Source: Symsagittifera roscoffensis
Taxonomy: Eukaryota; Xenacoelomorpha; Acoela; Convolutidae
Reading direction: 5' to 3'
DNA length: 64,000 nt
NCBI RefSeq assembly: GCF_963678635.1
Contig: NC_087068.1
Coordinates: forward strand, 53,654,213-53,718,212
In this document: one piece after another, positions 18,201-27,599 of the stretch
Position numbering within the stretch: the first letter of the stretch is position 1
Layout of the letters: each line of letters begins with the position of its first letter
The notes under the pieces: model-generated
The model's input: the letters and a program-made list of their open reading frames with translations, nothing else
What the model was told of the DNA's origin: nothing
Databases searched by the model: none
Program-made: the position numbers and the translations under genes

Positions 18201-20337
18201 GTATCTTCTTTCCCTGCGGCGCCATGCCGAACCTCTTACCGGAGATCACTTTAAGTTTCATATCTAAACTGCTTGGTGTTTTCGTCTCTTCGAACTCCGT
18301 TGCCTCGAAGGTATTCAGTTGCTCCTGAAGCTTTTCATTTTCCAGTTCAAGTTTCACTTTTTGTTCGATCTCTTTCGTCACCAATTCCTGCTGTACTCTA
18401 TTTAGAGCATCCTTTGCGGCTGCCTTATAATCGATCTTGAAGTCATCGGCCGCAGTTGCTGGTTCCGGTTCACGTGCTTCTTCTGTTACTGCTTGCATTT
18501 TCTTTGCCGCCAGCTCTTGAGGTTTGTCCTTCCTGCGTGCCTCTGCTTCGCTCAAAAGTCGAGCCTTGCTTGCTTTCACTCCTGACAAAGCTTCTTCATG
18601 CCTTGGATGCTTGATGTCTGCCACTGCATCCCAGAATTGCGGACAATCTGATTTAAAATGACCTTCCAAGTTACAAAAGAAACACCTCGGGCCAAATTTC
18701 GCAATTACTCCTCTCATGAAATCCTCATGATCCAACTCTGACGCATCTTCGTCCTCGAGGCTAAAGCCTATTGCTTTCATGCCTTGTTTGTAAGCTGGGC
18801 ATGCTGACACATGATGGTCTGTTGAACTGCAATTAGCACAAGAACGTCTCTTGTCCATATCATCCCTCGGTTTGTACCAATTGTTCCCTTGGTTAGCTGG
18901 TCCGTTGTTAAAATTGCCATAATTGTTCTTGTAATATCCAGATCTCGAAGGAGGTTTCAACAAAAGATACTCTTTTGATTTGAGCCTCAACTCCTCCGGT
19001 GTTGGCGCATTAGTTGATAGTGGTGTGTAATGCGTTGCTAGCATCGTACGAAGTTCATCATTTTTCACACCATCGATGAATTTTGAGGCTACGGCCAGGT
19101 TCATCCTTCGGTTTGACTCATCCGGTTGGCTGCGTCTTCTCAGCATTTCCAAATCATCGAGAAACTTGTCTATTGTTTCATCTTCTCGTTGCCTCCGTTT
19201 CTCGAAGCGCATCATCGCCTGGTGCCCCTGCACCCCTGGTCCGAAACGGTTTAACAAGATTTCGAAGATTTTCTCAGCAGTGTCACGTTGATACTGTTTC
19301 TTAGCCATGACACAGTTCAGGGCTGTCCCTTCTAAGTTGCTGGTGAGCGCGCTGCATTCCTGTCTCTCCGACAAGTCCTCTTCCTCGAAATGCAGCTTCA
19401 TTACCTCTATCCAGGTATCAATACAGCCATCAGATTCGTCCTTGTAGCATCTTGGCTTCTTTAAGACTCTTCTGGACTTTTCACTGCTTTCATTGGTTCT
19501 AGATAACCGCGTCAGGAATGTCTCCAAAGACCTGTTCAGGGGTTCAAATGCTGTGGCCATTGCCGTAGCATCCCTTGAGTGTCCCGCCTGAGTGTCCTCA
19601 CACCTTGTCGAAGGCTCTGTGTGCGGTGCATCCCTGCAATCCGAATCACCATGAGCGTTTCCCGCTTGGCCCATGTGACTCCTCCTCGGGCTTGTATGCC
19701 CCATGTTGCCAGAATCGCTTTGCGTTGGTCGTTCGTTCGAGGTTTGTCTGTTCCCCGTTGAACTTGCTCTACTGTTCGGGCCCCATGCTGTATTACCCCT
19801 TGTGGCATAGCCTGATGAACTGCCCCTGCCTCTAGTGGATCCATTTGTCTTCCTCCTTTGATGTTCATTGAAGTTCACCCTCGGTTCCCTGCTGGGACCT
19901 CCCGAGTTCGGCTCTCCTTCTTTTGGTCCACTCTTGCTGCTTAGTAGCCCGTCCAACCTATCCATGATAGCCTGCGTTCGCCTCTCCATCATCGCGTCTA
20001 TCTTTGTGTCAAGAGACCCAAGAGACTGCTCTTGCTGAATTCTTAACTTCTCCATGTCGGCTCTTAAGCGTAACTCCCTCTGTTCCGCCTCTCTTGTCAT
20101 TCGCGACAAGTTCCTCGTCATATGTTCGTCCGTTCTTTCTTTCAAGCGTTTTTCGCTTCTGCCAACTTCTTGTCTGTTGCGGTTTATTTCTTCCCGCAGA
20201 CTTTCTCTTTCAATGTGAACTGCTCTTTCCAGTTCACTCATCCTTATCGACATCTGTTCATTTTGCTCTCCTAAACTGCCCACTATGTTGTTTAAGGCTT
20301 CCTCTAGTGCTGCCCCGTTATCCATGAGTGGCGTCAC
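15259..20337 (-). CDS. ORF2: Gag-protease-reverse transcriptase-RNase H polyprotein
   Basis: 1692 codons. The frame opens with GTG at 20337; the first ATG is four codons later at 20325. In order: a coiled coil (about 10-130); a Ser/Arg-rich linker; a retrotransposon Gag capsid-like region (about 270-460); two CCHC knuckles, CX2CX4HX4C, near 500 (CANCSSTDHHVSAC) and 553 (CFFCNLEGHFKSDC); an aspartic protease active site, LLDTGAVVSVM, near 859; RT with FTTLDLGSAFWQVPL, MPFGLCNATATFQ and catalytic YVDD near 1342; and RNase H with LDTDAS near 1492, AEMFAV, LRVDNRALSW and NADSLS. It builds the particle, processes the polyprotein and copies RNA to DNA. The frame is open about 65 codons upstream of 20337 and overlaps the end of ORF1, so a +1 shift could join them. 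It ends in TAA, in frame with ORF3. Confidence 0.94.
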   Translation of the reverse strand: MTPLMDNGAALEEALNNIVGSLGEQNEQMSIRMSELERAVHIERESLREEINRNRQEVGRSEKRLKERTDEHMTRNLSRMTREAEQRELRLRADMEKLRIQQEQSLGSLDTKIDAMMERRTQAIMDRLDGLLSSKSGPKEGEPNSGGPSREPRVNFNEHQRRKTNGSTRGRGSSSGYATRGNTAWGPNSRASSTGNRQTSNERPTQSDSGNMGHTSPRRSHMGQAGNAHGDSDCRDAPHTEPSTRCEDTQAGHSRDATAMATAFEPLNRSLETFLTRLSRTNESSEKSRRVLKKPRCYKDESDGCIDTWIEVMKLHFEEEDLSERQECSALTSNLEGTALNCVMAKKQYQRDTAEKIFEILLNRFGPGVQGHQAMMRFEKRRQREDETIDKFLDDLEMLRRRSQPDESNRRMNLAVASKFIDGVKNDELRTMLATHYTPLSTNAPTPEELRLKSKEYLLLKPPSRSGYYKNNYGNFNNGPANQGNNWYKPRDDMDKRRSCANCSSTDHHVSACPAYKQGMKAIGFSLEDEDASELDHEDFMRGVIAKFGPRCFFCNLEGHFKSDCPQFWDAVADIKHPRHEEALSGVKASKARLLSEAEARRKDKPQELAAKKMQAVTEEAREPEPATAADDFKIDYKAAAKDALNRVQQELVTKEIEQKVKLELENEKLQEQLNTFEATEFEETKTPSSLDMKLKVISGKRFGMAPQGKKIQSIISVAGHQVIRNLSEPSEFTLMHLDTYADYLRQVEPRTESRAVRALLTTGGPRMKKLHGRYLEVYGPYQIMLNVDGISIYTRTYITTDDDQMGQIYLGEEELKVRRIGHDAMMEQDAVHIGYEADVTAHLLDTNGTKIGVTGLLDTGAVVSVMPIKTWERMGFTREDLIPTNLRLAAANRGAIYVAGRTPVTVLHMGERNLWMSFLVVENLDDADQFILGRDFVRNFDVMIDLNNGLIRIRNPDRKYVKRPINRIITDENKVPVFLDRKVKLQPGQAVVAIFRMRNLSSLSDSKQVCLVPNPNSQSSVILGRSFSVTRNGLCVSVLLNTLDTTVSIQRGKKLGYALPMRTDYEETQNLKKYSVKDCPYHANKDKILKRIDELKSIRKLFSMKSETDDGLSSCSNFPERPSSYELDSDKPVLPEIEHLKGKIGEGDFEKLRDLLDRNAEVFSKHKADIGCCNFVEHEIELEEGAVPHREGARRMTPHKSEACRAEIEMLLEYDMIEPSKSPWACGVVMAKKKGGQLRFCCDFRYLNAVTIKDAYPIPRIDESLSKLGDAKFFTTLDLGSAFWQVPLRKKDREKTGFACELGLYQWKRMPFGLCNATATFQRLMAQALTGVTKKYGNLLMCYVDDVVIATPTLEDHIDRLDEVFGCMKRAGLKCKPSKCEILRDSIKYLGRMVDRHGVRPDSEAVEAVLTWKAPRTDTQLMSFLGFANYYREFIKGYADKVYPMQKLMRNKGKKFEWNDEAQVAFENIKRELCEAPRLGMPTEKGMYVLDTDASVVAISGILHQEQEWNGRTVLRPIAYGSKLLSDTEMKYGAPKAEMFAVVTFVEKYRAYLGSAPFKLRVDNRALSWLKTYSMDQSYIGRWIVRLDGYHMIIEHRMRDKHQNADSLSKKTEFYERLEQKQANQAEVKEGFSFLDKETYEALPLTRWLDKSGHPIPGHPELPVEKAAEIKILSREDPVPLDLLLRSNLVQ

Positions 20338-20476
20338 TAGTGGTGGTGTAACTCTGTCGGTCCCAGGTAGCTTCGTGCTGGTAGAGATCCGGGCCTTGAC
20401 TCTCTGTCTTGACGTTTTATCATTATCTATTTCAGGATCCGCTAACGCGTTGCCAAGCCCTCTGGTTCTACTCTCT

Positions 20477-21199
20477 TCAGGTAATCGCGAAGTCCTTAGA
20501 CTGGCCCGGTGTGTTTGCCTCTTTGCTTATCGTTGTCACTACACCAAATTTATCCATGGTTCCAGTCTCTCTTCCGACGTGTGCCTCACTCTCCTGGATC
20601 GAACTATTGAGACTGACTTGAGATCCAAAGTCCCCTTGCTCCTCTTCATCCTCTTCCTCCTGGGACTCCCCATCGTTTCCTGCTCCTCCTCCCATGCTGA
20701 ATGGAAAGATGTTTCCGAAGGTGTTCTTCATTCTTTCTGAGAACGATGATGAGGTTGTTTGTTTTCCAGTTCCGCTTGCCATCATAGTGTTGTCTGTCGG
20801 AGATCTTCTAGTTGCCGTTACTTCAGTTGAGATGTCGGACAGTTCCGACATCTCCTCTCGATCCAACGTCCCGGTGGAAGTGGCAAAATCATGGCCTTGT
20901 TCTACCGGAGTAGATTCACTCGCCAGCCTTCTGCCTCTCCATTCCAGTCCATTTACTCCCTGGTTGTCGTTCATGGTTTGGTCCGTATTGACCTCCACTT
21001 CTAACAGTTCTCTTCGCTCTTCTGAGGTCTTTTGACTTCTCGTTTCAACCATTCTGCCTGAAACCGTCCCCTCTTTATCGGACCGGGTTCGCTTGATCCA
21101 ATCCACAAAAGGATCGGTCATCGTTTTTCTTTGCTTTTCAGGTATGAATTTCCTAGAGCTATTACCTCGTTTTGGTATCCTTGACTTGTCTAAACTCAT
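20477..21199 (-). CDS. ORF1: unknown 240-aa protein upstream of Gag
   Basis: ATG at 21199. The N terminus is basic (IPKRGNSSRKFIPEKQRK), and the rest is polar and acidic with Ser/Thr/Glu stretches (EEEDEEEQGDFG) and a small hydrophobic patch (MKNTFGNIFPFSMGG). No domain is recognised and it is probably largely disordered. It ends TGA at 20477, inside a region where the ORF2 frame is also open (from about 20542). The two frames are offset by +1. An extra ORF before gag is also a feature of plant Ogre elements; I infer no homology. It could be a separate protein or the N terminus of Gag made by frameshifting. Confidence 0.68.
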   Translation of the reverse strand: MSLDKSRIPKRGNSSRKFIPEKQRKTMTDPFVDWIKRTRSDKEGTVSGRMVETRSQKTSEERRELLEVEVNTDQTMNDNQGVNGLEWRGRRLASESTPVEQGHDFATSTGTLDREEMSELSDISTEVTATRRSPTDNTMMASGTGKQTTSSSFSERMKNTFGNIFPFSMGGGAGNDGESQEEEDEEEQGDFGSQVSLNSSIQESEAHVGRETGTMDKFGVVTTISKEANTPGQSKDFAIT

Positions 21200-21977
21200 T
21201 CTTTATTTGTCACTTTCCTATGCCTACTCTTGACTCAATTGCTAGAGACCTTATAGTTTTATTAACAATAATAATGACACAACACAATAAATTTCACCAG
21301 ATTCTATTAAATAGTGACCACGAATCCCTGTATGTTGTCAGAGTACAGTTTGTATAAAATTTATTCACACTAGCCGATTATCGGTCCAAAGATCTGGAAA
21401 CTAGCACAATATGATGTTATCAGTCAATTTAAAAGATAGTGTAGTCACTACCCAATCAAGCACAGTTTAGGTTGATTTAAAATCAAAAACAAAAAATATA
21501 TATTGACACAATATGAATGTATATATAAAAAAAACGTATGTGTCTTGTACTCTTAGTCGGTCGCAGTACAATAGTCGAACCTGTCTTTTAAAGAAAAAGC
21601 TTTCCCTGCTTGGTGCTGCACCAAACAGACAAAACTTTGAAGGCAGTAATTTTCTCAAGTGGGCGTCTATTGCACCCACCGAGTACTGTGTTACCTATCT
21701 GCCTTCGGACTGCCCGAGCTAGACCTACTAAAATCCTCAGGGCAGTCACTTTTCCCAAAAACGTATTATGTTTCAATCCACACCAATGAGTCACGCTCTT
21801 TTTAATTTAGACTTAGTGTCGCGAATATCCGAGTTCGGATCTGTTTTGTATTAGTCTGGTTCTTTTTGAGAGGCAAGTTACCAGTGCAGTCACTGATACC
21901 TAGCCTGTGTATTAATAAGCTAATACCTCTCGCTTTTTAGTCTTTCTTTCGTTTACCTAAGTCCTTAATAAAATGAT

Positions 21978-23612
21978 ACCCCTCCGGATTGGCACAAATA
22001 GGACCCTTCCGGACTGTCAGAATATAGACCCCTCCGGATTGGGACCCCTCGGAATTAGCAACTATATGACCCCTCCGGATTCGGACCCCTCCGGTTTTGT
22101 GGAAAGTAGACCCCTCCGGATTCGGACCCCTCTGACTTTGAAAAATTTCGACCCCTCAGGATTGGGAGCCCTTAGCTCTGTCAAAGTAGCTTTTTGTAGT
22201 TTTCTTAATTTCAGCTTATACCCCTCCGGATACGTTCTGCGTTGCTTTTATGCTGTTTGAATTAACTGGGAAGGGTATAGGGTCCTTTCCTAGACCCCTC
22301 CGGATTGAAGTTAAGGCACTTATTTGACAATTCACACTAACGGTGAAGGGTCTTATCACTTGCCTAATTTCGACTCTATTATGGTTGTCTTGTGCCTTCA
22401 GCCCTCCCTTTTTGTCTAGAACTGTCCTAAGTTACTTAGTTCAATCGCTATCAACTTTTGGTAGGGGTATAAGGGTTTTTCAAAAAAAATTTATAAAACG
22501 TGAAGGGTGTACCCCTCCGGATTTGTGTAATTTGCTAAAAACAATCTCAAAAATTTTCACGCTCGTTTTTCCGAAAAAATTCTAATCCTATTAGTAAGCT
22601 CAGCTAATTTCTGATCTATTGGTACCAAGATCAACTCGATATGCTCAGTAGTTCCAAAGTTATTAACCAAAACGTCTTTTTTCCAAACTCAAAAAATTTT
22701 CTCTCTTATAGGTTCCGCCTAACTTTTTCCGCAAATCTGGTCCTTTCGACCTAAAAATTATTGATCCGAGCTCAGAAGGCCTATACTCTTCTAGTTCAAT
22801 GCAAAAGACCCGATCTAAAACGCTATTGTAGAAAAATTTTGCGAAAAACTATGCAACCTGGACCCCTCCGGATTGATGAATCCACCAAATCAAACACGTT
22901 ACGTTCGATTTCTCTGCAACCCGGAAGGCTTTCGGGTAGCGGGTTTTAAAACTTGTAGATTCACTAGTGGACGTTGTCCGAACAACTATTTTTACTGTCC
23001 TACCTCAAAAATTTCAAAAAATTTTCTAAATTTTTAGTGTTCCGTTTTCTCAAAAATCACGAAATTTCAGTTTTCGGTACCAAAATAGTTCCAACCACCT
23101 TCGAACTTAACTTAACCGGTTCTACCTATTATGGTAGTGCAGTTACGATGTAACACACTAACTTAGCGCTTTTTTCCGTTTCAAAAAATATCGATATCTC
23201 AAAAATCGCGACTTGTGGGGGGATCAAAATATCGCAATTTTGATCCTAAAAACCGGTCTGTTTTCGTTGTTTTTGACTGAAAATCGATATAAGACTATTA
23301 ATATAGGCTATATAAGTAATAATATTAGTAATACTATACCCCTCCGGGTCTGTTTAATATCCGAATTAAGGTGCTTAACTCGGATATTCGCAGTTCGGTG
23401 AAGGGTCACTACAGTGCAGCACTGTCGAGCCCCCCACAGATTACTATCTTACTTTTTGTACCAAAAGGGATACAAAACTTGTTAACGATACCCAACAGTC
23501 GATTGTTGTTGTCGTTGAGCCCCTTCTTGTTGCTCCTTGTACTGCTTGCCGGATCGGTCTTCACCCAAGACCCTTCCGAATTGAGCGCAAATCAGCTGAC
23601 CCCTCCGGATTG
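21978..23612 (-). repeat. Array of AATCCGGAGGGGT motifs in the leader
   Basis: On the plus strand ACCCCTCCGGATT or a close variant occurs near 21978, 22029, 22044, 22069, 22085, 22109, 22126, 22151, 22220, 22294, 22511, 22861, 23338 and 23599, with ACCCTTCCG variants near 22013 and 23571. Spacing is irregular, so this is not a simple tandem repeat. The LTRs hold related CCTTCCGGATT / AATCCGGAAGG pairs. It could be a protein-binding array or an RNA signal; function unknown. Confidence 0.8.
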
Positions 23613-24140
23613 AGCGCAATTTATCATTAACGTGCTTAAATGCTCAAATAACCCTACAGTACAAGCCTCACAAACGGGCCTCAAAATTGATCGTAACGAT
23701 CCTGACTGATATAAATGCCTGTAACAACAATATATCTATCAACAACAAACGGGGGGGTTGAATCACATCCTGTCTGGGGGGATGATTTCTACTGATTTTT
23801 TACTTTTTTACTGTTTTTGGTTTTTTCGGTTATTTTTTATGTTTTTTGTTTTTCTTGGGTACTATACTACTTTTTGTTTGGTTTTACTTCTATCTTTAAG
23901 TGTTTTTGGTCACCAACCACTCAGGGGACGAGGGGACGGCCGATCCCCCCACCCTTCCTGGTTCGTGAATTTTCGGTCTTAACTAGGTTAAAAAACTATT
24001 CACGGCAATTCGGAAGGCCTCCGCGTTCCGAACTACCCTTCCGCCCCGGCGGTTTAGGCCTATTAAGTGCGTTAATGTGAGCATCCGCTCGGCGCGGAGT
24101 GCTCGTTAACGGTTCTGCCGGTCATGATGTTAAAAAAGAA

Positions 24141-24158
24141 TAACACCCAGGAGCGCCA
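24141..24158 (-). other. Candidate primer-binding site
   Basis: On the minus strand, 12 nt inside the 5' LTR, lies TGGCGCTCCTGGGTGTTA. It begins TGG, as expected for pairing with a tRNA CCA end. I cannot assign the tRNA, and the 12-nt offset is somewhat long. Confidence 0.35.
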
Positions 24159-24170
24159 TAAAAACATACA

Positions 24171-25090
24171 TGTAACATTCGCCCGGAAGATACATATCGA
24201 CGGATAACAAAACTAAGTCTTAAGACGACTGGCTAGCGTCTAAACAGAGCTTTGCATGTTTTTCACCGTCTCTACCAAGCCAGTACTTTTCGGTGGTCTT
24301 TCTTACATCGGGTCGACAAAAACGTTACTGCTCTCCGGCTTCGACCAGAACGCTCAAATTAACTGAATTACATGCAAAAATAGTGAGCTCATGGCTGGGT
24401 CTCTGTATCCCCAGACCACGAGGTCACTCCTAAAAACAGGGCTACTACTTATTATATTACTATTGTTTTTGTTCAGTAGATAAAAATCATCATCTCCATC
24501 GAAGATGGATCAACCCTTTCCCCCAACTCCTAGCTTCTCATCCTTATCAAAATGAATCCAGTTGTTAATTAAATTCAATTCAGGACATGACAAGAAGCTA
24601 AAAGTTTATATAAAAGGCTAAAAGTTCCAGTCCCGAAACCCTTCCGGATTCTTGAATCCAGTGAATCAAGCTCCTCAAGTTCAATTTCACACCAATCCGG
24701 AAGGCTGGTTCTCACCCTTCACCGTTGTTGGCAACGGCCTTGCAACTATTGTAGCAGCACAATAGTTGCAACTTGGAACGTTCTCTGCTATTGTAGTTCG
24801 TTGTTGTTTTTCTTTAATCTCGATTTTCGTTCTGTTCGCAATCACAGATAAAGTTGTTCTGTTTTTCACTCGCTTTTTGTTAAAATGGCCGTTTCAGCAT
24901 TTCTCAGAAATGTGACGTCATCATTCGAATTTTTGAAAATTTAAAATACTAGAATATTCTAGCCCTCACCGTTTGGCTAAACGTTCCAATAACGTCGCTA
25001 ATCCTTCGAAATCATCAACTCGGAAGGCTTACTGCTCAAAATTCGAATCCTGCATAAATTGCATTTTGGCCATTCTGGTCGAATGTCACA
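24171..25090 (-). repeat. 5' LTR of the giant element
   Basis: 920 bp, nearly identical to 4122..5040. On the minus strand a TATATAAAC-like sequence near 24604..24612 is a possible TATA element. The 13-bp hairpin is at 24740..24771. A 60-codon minus-strand frame is present in both LTRs but shows no sign of being a gene. Confidence 0.93.
24740..24771. other. Perfect 13-bp hairpin in the 5' LTR
   Basis: The same TTGCAACTATTGT / ACAATAGTTGCAA stem with loop AGCAGC as in the 3' LTR. Confidence 0.7.
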
Positions 25091-25093
25091 CAG
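25091..25093. repeat. Target site duplication, right (CAG)
   Basis: Partner of 4119..4121. The following ATTTCATATCGG continues the interrupted target repeat. Confidence 0.55.
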
Positions 25094-25314
25094 ATTTCAT
25101 ATCGGGCAGTCTCGCCTGGGAAGATCTTTGTGAGTTTGATGCCGCACCAGAAGCTTACAGTAAAGGGTCGGACCAGACACCATCGGACAGAGGCATAGAT
25201 AAGAGGAGAAAATATTTCAAGGACAACGAGTTAGTGGCAGTGCTGTTGGACAAGGGAATCAATTTAATCTATGAAGAAAATAATCTACGAATCACAAATG
25301 GTGAGACTGTTTGA
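25094..25314 (+). pseudogene. Exon-like segment A, copy 1
   Basis: Open frame encoding SLAWEDLCEFDAAPEAYSKG, then DKRRKYFKDNELVAVLLDKG. A second copy at 27690..27890 keeps the same frame and most residues, which suggests it descends from coding sequence. I do not recognise the protein. The giant element sits only about a dozen bases upstream of it. Flanking segments B and C recur in the same order, so A-B-C may be exons of one ancestral gene or transposon. Confidence 0.4.
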
Positions 25315-26040
25315 TCTGATCTGAATCAATCCAGTGGAAAGAAAGCAATTACTCCTTCAATAACATTGAAGATTAAAAAAATGATATCAAAAAAACTACT
25401 TGCTGTGAATAAAACGGATGAAATTAATGAAAATCTCGAAATTTTTGAGCAATAAATCAAATTTAAAAGATGGACAACACGCCAAATTTCATGGCCAAAC
25501 AAAAAAAATGAGAAAAAAGTTTCGAAAAAAAAAAATTTGTTACTGCCTGATAGTTTTTGACCTGTATAAAATTGCACCTTGTTTTTATATCGAAAAACAC
25601 AAAAGAAATTGCGATATCTAAAAAAGAACTAAAATTAGCTCATTTTTCAAAGCTCCTCCTGAAAAAAAATTACCAATTTTTGCAGAAGTTAGTGAGCGGA
25701 GCGAGAGAACGTGATGTGAAATTGCGTCTCTCAAAAAATGCAGAAGAATTTTTCAGTTTTAACCAGTTTTTTTTCCGGATCAAAATGTACGAAATTTGAT
25801 TCCTTTGATATAAACGGCACACTACCTCTCAGAATTCAATTTTTTTTCTGTTTCATTTTTTTAGTCAGAAAAAAAAGTGTTCAAACTTTTTTCACACAAT
25901 GAAAGAAATAAAATGGTTTTTTTTTCACAAAGCTAGTTTCTTGATAATTTTTTTTTGTGTTTTGAAAATCTTTTTGTTACGTTACTTTCTTACTGCAGTT
26001 TATATATTTATGCGTGTGTGTATGTGTCTAATTAGTAAAG
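25315..26040. repeat. AT-rich segment duplicated at 26.75-27.08 kb
   Basis: No gene. From about 25590 to 25910 it matches 26770..27085 (GAGCGGAGCGAGAGAACGT, AAAATTAGCTCATTTT, TTCACACAATGAAA). A shortened third copy is near 28140..28230. Part of the tandemly duplicated region. Confidence 0.6.
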
Positions 26041-26044
26041 CCGG

Positions 26045-26230
26045 TTAACAACTGCTGGAGGGTTACCAGGAACTTCATCAAGACCTCGATCTGGAATTGG
26101 GTTTACATACAAGAACAAAATCCCTGCGAGTTTTTCTAAATTCCGATCTAACACAAACAGAAAATCATCACCAGGAGAAAGGCGGAAAGAAAGAAGACTT
26201 GTGGATATTGTCCAGCATACTGAAGGTGAC
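26045..26230 (+). pseudogene. Exon-like segment B, copy 1
   Basis: Nearly identical to 28232..28420. The open frame includes GGLPGTSSRPRSGIGF, KIPASFSKFRSNTNRKSSPG and ERRKERRLVDIVQ, followed by a donor-like GAAG|GTGAC. The family is unknown. A second frame is also open, so the coding frame is not certain. Confidence 0.4.
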
Positions 26231-26399
26231 AAAAGGAGGAGGCTTTAACGGAGAGAAAGAATCAGAGTTGTGTTTTTATTTTGCTTTAAGTCATGTTAGG
26301 ATAAATCCTCGTGGCTGTATAATAAGGAGTACGTTTTGATCCCACCTCTAATGGTGATATGGAATATTAAACAATATTTAACTTGGAAACTTCCTCGTG

Positions 26400-26765
26400 A
26401 AATTGTCTCCATTTATGACAAATTGGACAATTGTCTTTAACGCAATTTTCAAAATGTTTTTCAGGAAAATGACATAGTACCTGATTTTTGAGGTTTCGTT
26501 TTTTTCTTTGGACCAAGCAGTCCACTCTTTCGATTGAAACGTCTCGTAACAGATATCAACGGTGCTGGGATAATTGCAAAGAAAATCTAAAGCAAAGTAG
26601 ATAAGGCAAGAGGAGTTGTACTAAGAGAGAAAAACGAAGATTGATGGTTATCGGTAGTAAGATACTTAACACTCAATGGAAGAAAGTCCACTATGGCCAT
26701 GCACCTAACACATCAAAAAGCGTTTGGAAAATTGGTTCAGCTCGTATAATCTTAGACCTATTTTT
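26400..26765 (+). pseudogene. Exon-like segment C, copy 1, with stops
   Basis: Four diverged copies exist: here, 27150..27545, 28660..28860 (partial) and 29950..30110. Compared with each other, the copies show a common frame around KVDKARGVV and LSVVRYLTL. This copy has stops (ATC TAA and GAT TGA). A decayed coding segment or a transposon remnant. Confidence 0.4.
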
Positions 26766-26769
26766 TTAA

Positions 26770-27130
26770 TCTCAAAAAACACAAAAAAATGCGAAATCTA
26801 AAAAACAACTAAAATTAGCTCATTTTCCAAAGCTCCTACTGAAAATTTTTTTCCAGTTCAAAATTTTCTAAGCGGAGCGAGAGAACGTTATGTGAAGTTG
26901 CATCTCTCAAAAAACGAAGAAAAGTTTTCAGTACTTATTAGTTTTTTTTGGATCAAAATATACGAAATTTGTTCTTTTGATATAAATGGCTCACTACCTG
27001 TGAGAATTCAATTTCTGTTTCAATTCAAAAAGCAGAAAAAAATGTGTTCCAACTTTTTTTTCACACAATGAAACGAGTGAAAATGATGATATCCAACCTT
27101 CAACGGTGATATTTGGTTTTGAAGAAAATT
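26770..27130. repeat. Second copy of the AT-rich duplicated segment
   Basis: Matches about 25590..25910. No gene seen. Confidence 0.55.
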
Positions 27131-27149
27131 TAGTTTGGGAATTACTTGG

Positions 27150-27545
27150 TATTTATGTCTTCATACATTACAAATTTGAAAATTGCCACTAACGCAAATT
27201 ACTAAATGTTTTTCAGGAAAATGACATATTAACTGATTTTTGAGGTTCCGTTTGCCGAAAAACGTTTTTTTTTTCTATGGACCAAGCAGTCCACTCTTTC
27301 AATTGAAACGTCTTGTAACAGAGATCAACGGTGCTAGGATAAAGGCCATGAACATCTAGAGCAAAATAAAAAAGCAAGAGTAGTTGTACAAAGAAAGGTA
27401 AACGAAGATTGATGGTTATCGGTGATTAGATACTTAACACTCAGTGGAAGAAAGACAATTACGGCAAGACAAGTAACACGTCAAAAAGCGCTTGAAATAG
27501 CGGCTGAAAGGCAGGACTGACCAATAAGTCAGAAAAGTAGGAGAT
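27150..27545 (+). pseudogene. Exon-like segment C, copy 2, with stops
   Basis: Matches 26400..26765 through GGACCAAGCAGTCCACTCTTT and GATTGATGGTTATCGG. It carries the same TAA and TGA positions in the shared frame and continues with KALEIAAERQD. Decayed. Confidence 0.4.
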
Positions 27546-27599
27546 CGGTGAGACCCATCGATGACATAGAGTTACAAAATTGGTTGTAGCCACTTTTGT

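Larger units (their letters stand above)
21200..24170 (-). other. 3-kb untranslated leader of the giant element
   Basis: The region between the 5' LTR and ORF1 has no ORF that I can support. It holds the CCGGA motif array (21978..23612), a hairpin GGATCAAAAT / ATTTTGATCC (23221..23246) and a 15-nt exact inverted pair (21821..21835 with 23377..23391). It also contains runs of G and a candidate primer-binding site near its start. A structured leader of this kind would be the expected place for packaging or dimerisation signals. Confidence 0.6.
4122..25090 (-). mobile_element. Giant Ty3/gypsy-like LTR retroelement, about 21 kb, nearly intact
   Basis: Two direct repeats of 919 and 920 bp flank 19.1 kb of internal sequence coding on the minus strand. 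Order in the element's direction: 5' LTR (24171..25090), leader, ORF1, ORF2 (Gag-protease-RT-RNase H), ORF3 (integrase plus extension), ORF4, ORF5, ORF6, ORF7, candidate polypurine tract, 3' LTR (4122..5040). The RT-RNase H-integrase order is that of Ty3/gypsy elements. LTR termini are TG...CA. By eye the LTRs differ by three substitutions and one 1-nt indel, so the insertion is young. Typical Ty3/gypsy elements are about 5-10 kb; known giants include plant Ogre and planarian Burro elements. About 5.4 kb of extra coding capacity lies downstream of integrase, which is unusual. Confidence 0.93.

Noticed and set aside
5831-21035. Plus-strand frames opposite the giant element's ORFs
   Set aside because: They are antisense shadows of the long minus-strand coding frames, with no motifs of their own.
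24687-24869. 60-codon minus-strand frame present in both LTRs
   Set aside because: The identity reflects LTR duplication; it is short, of odd composition and lies over the LTR hairpin.
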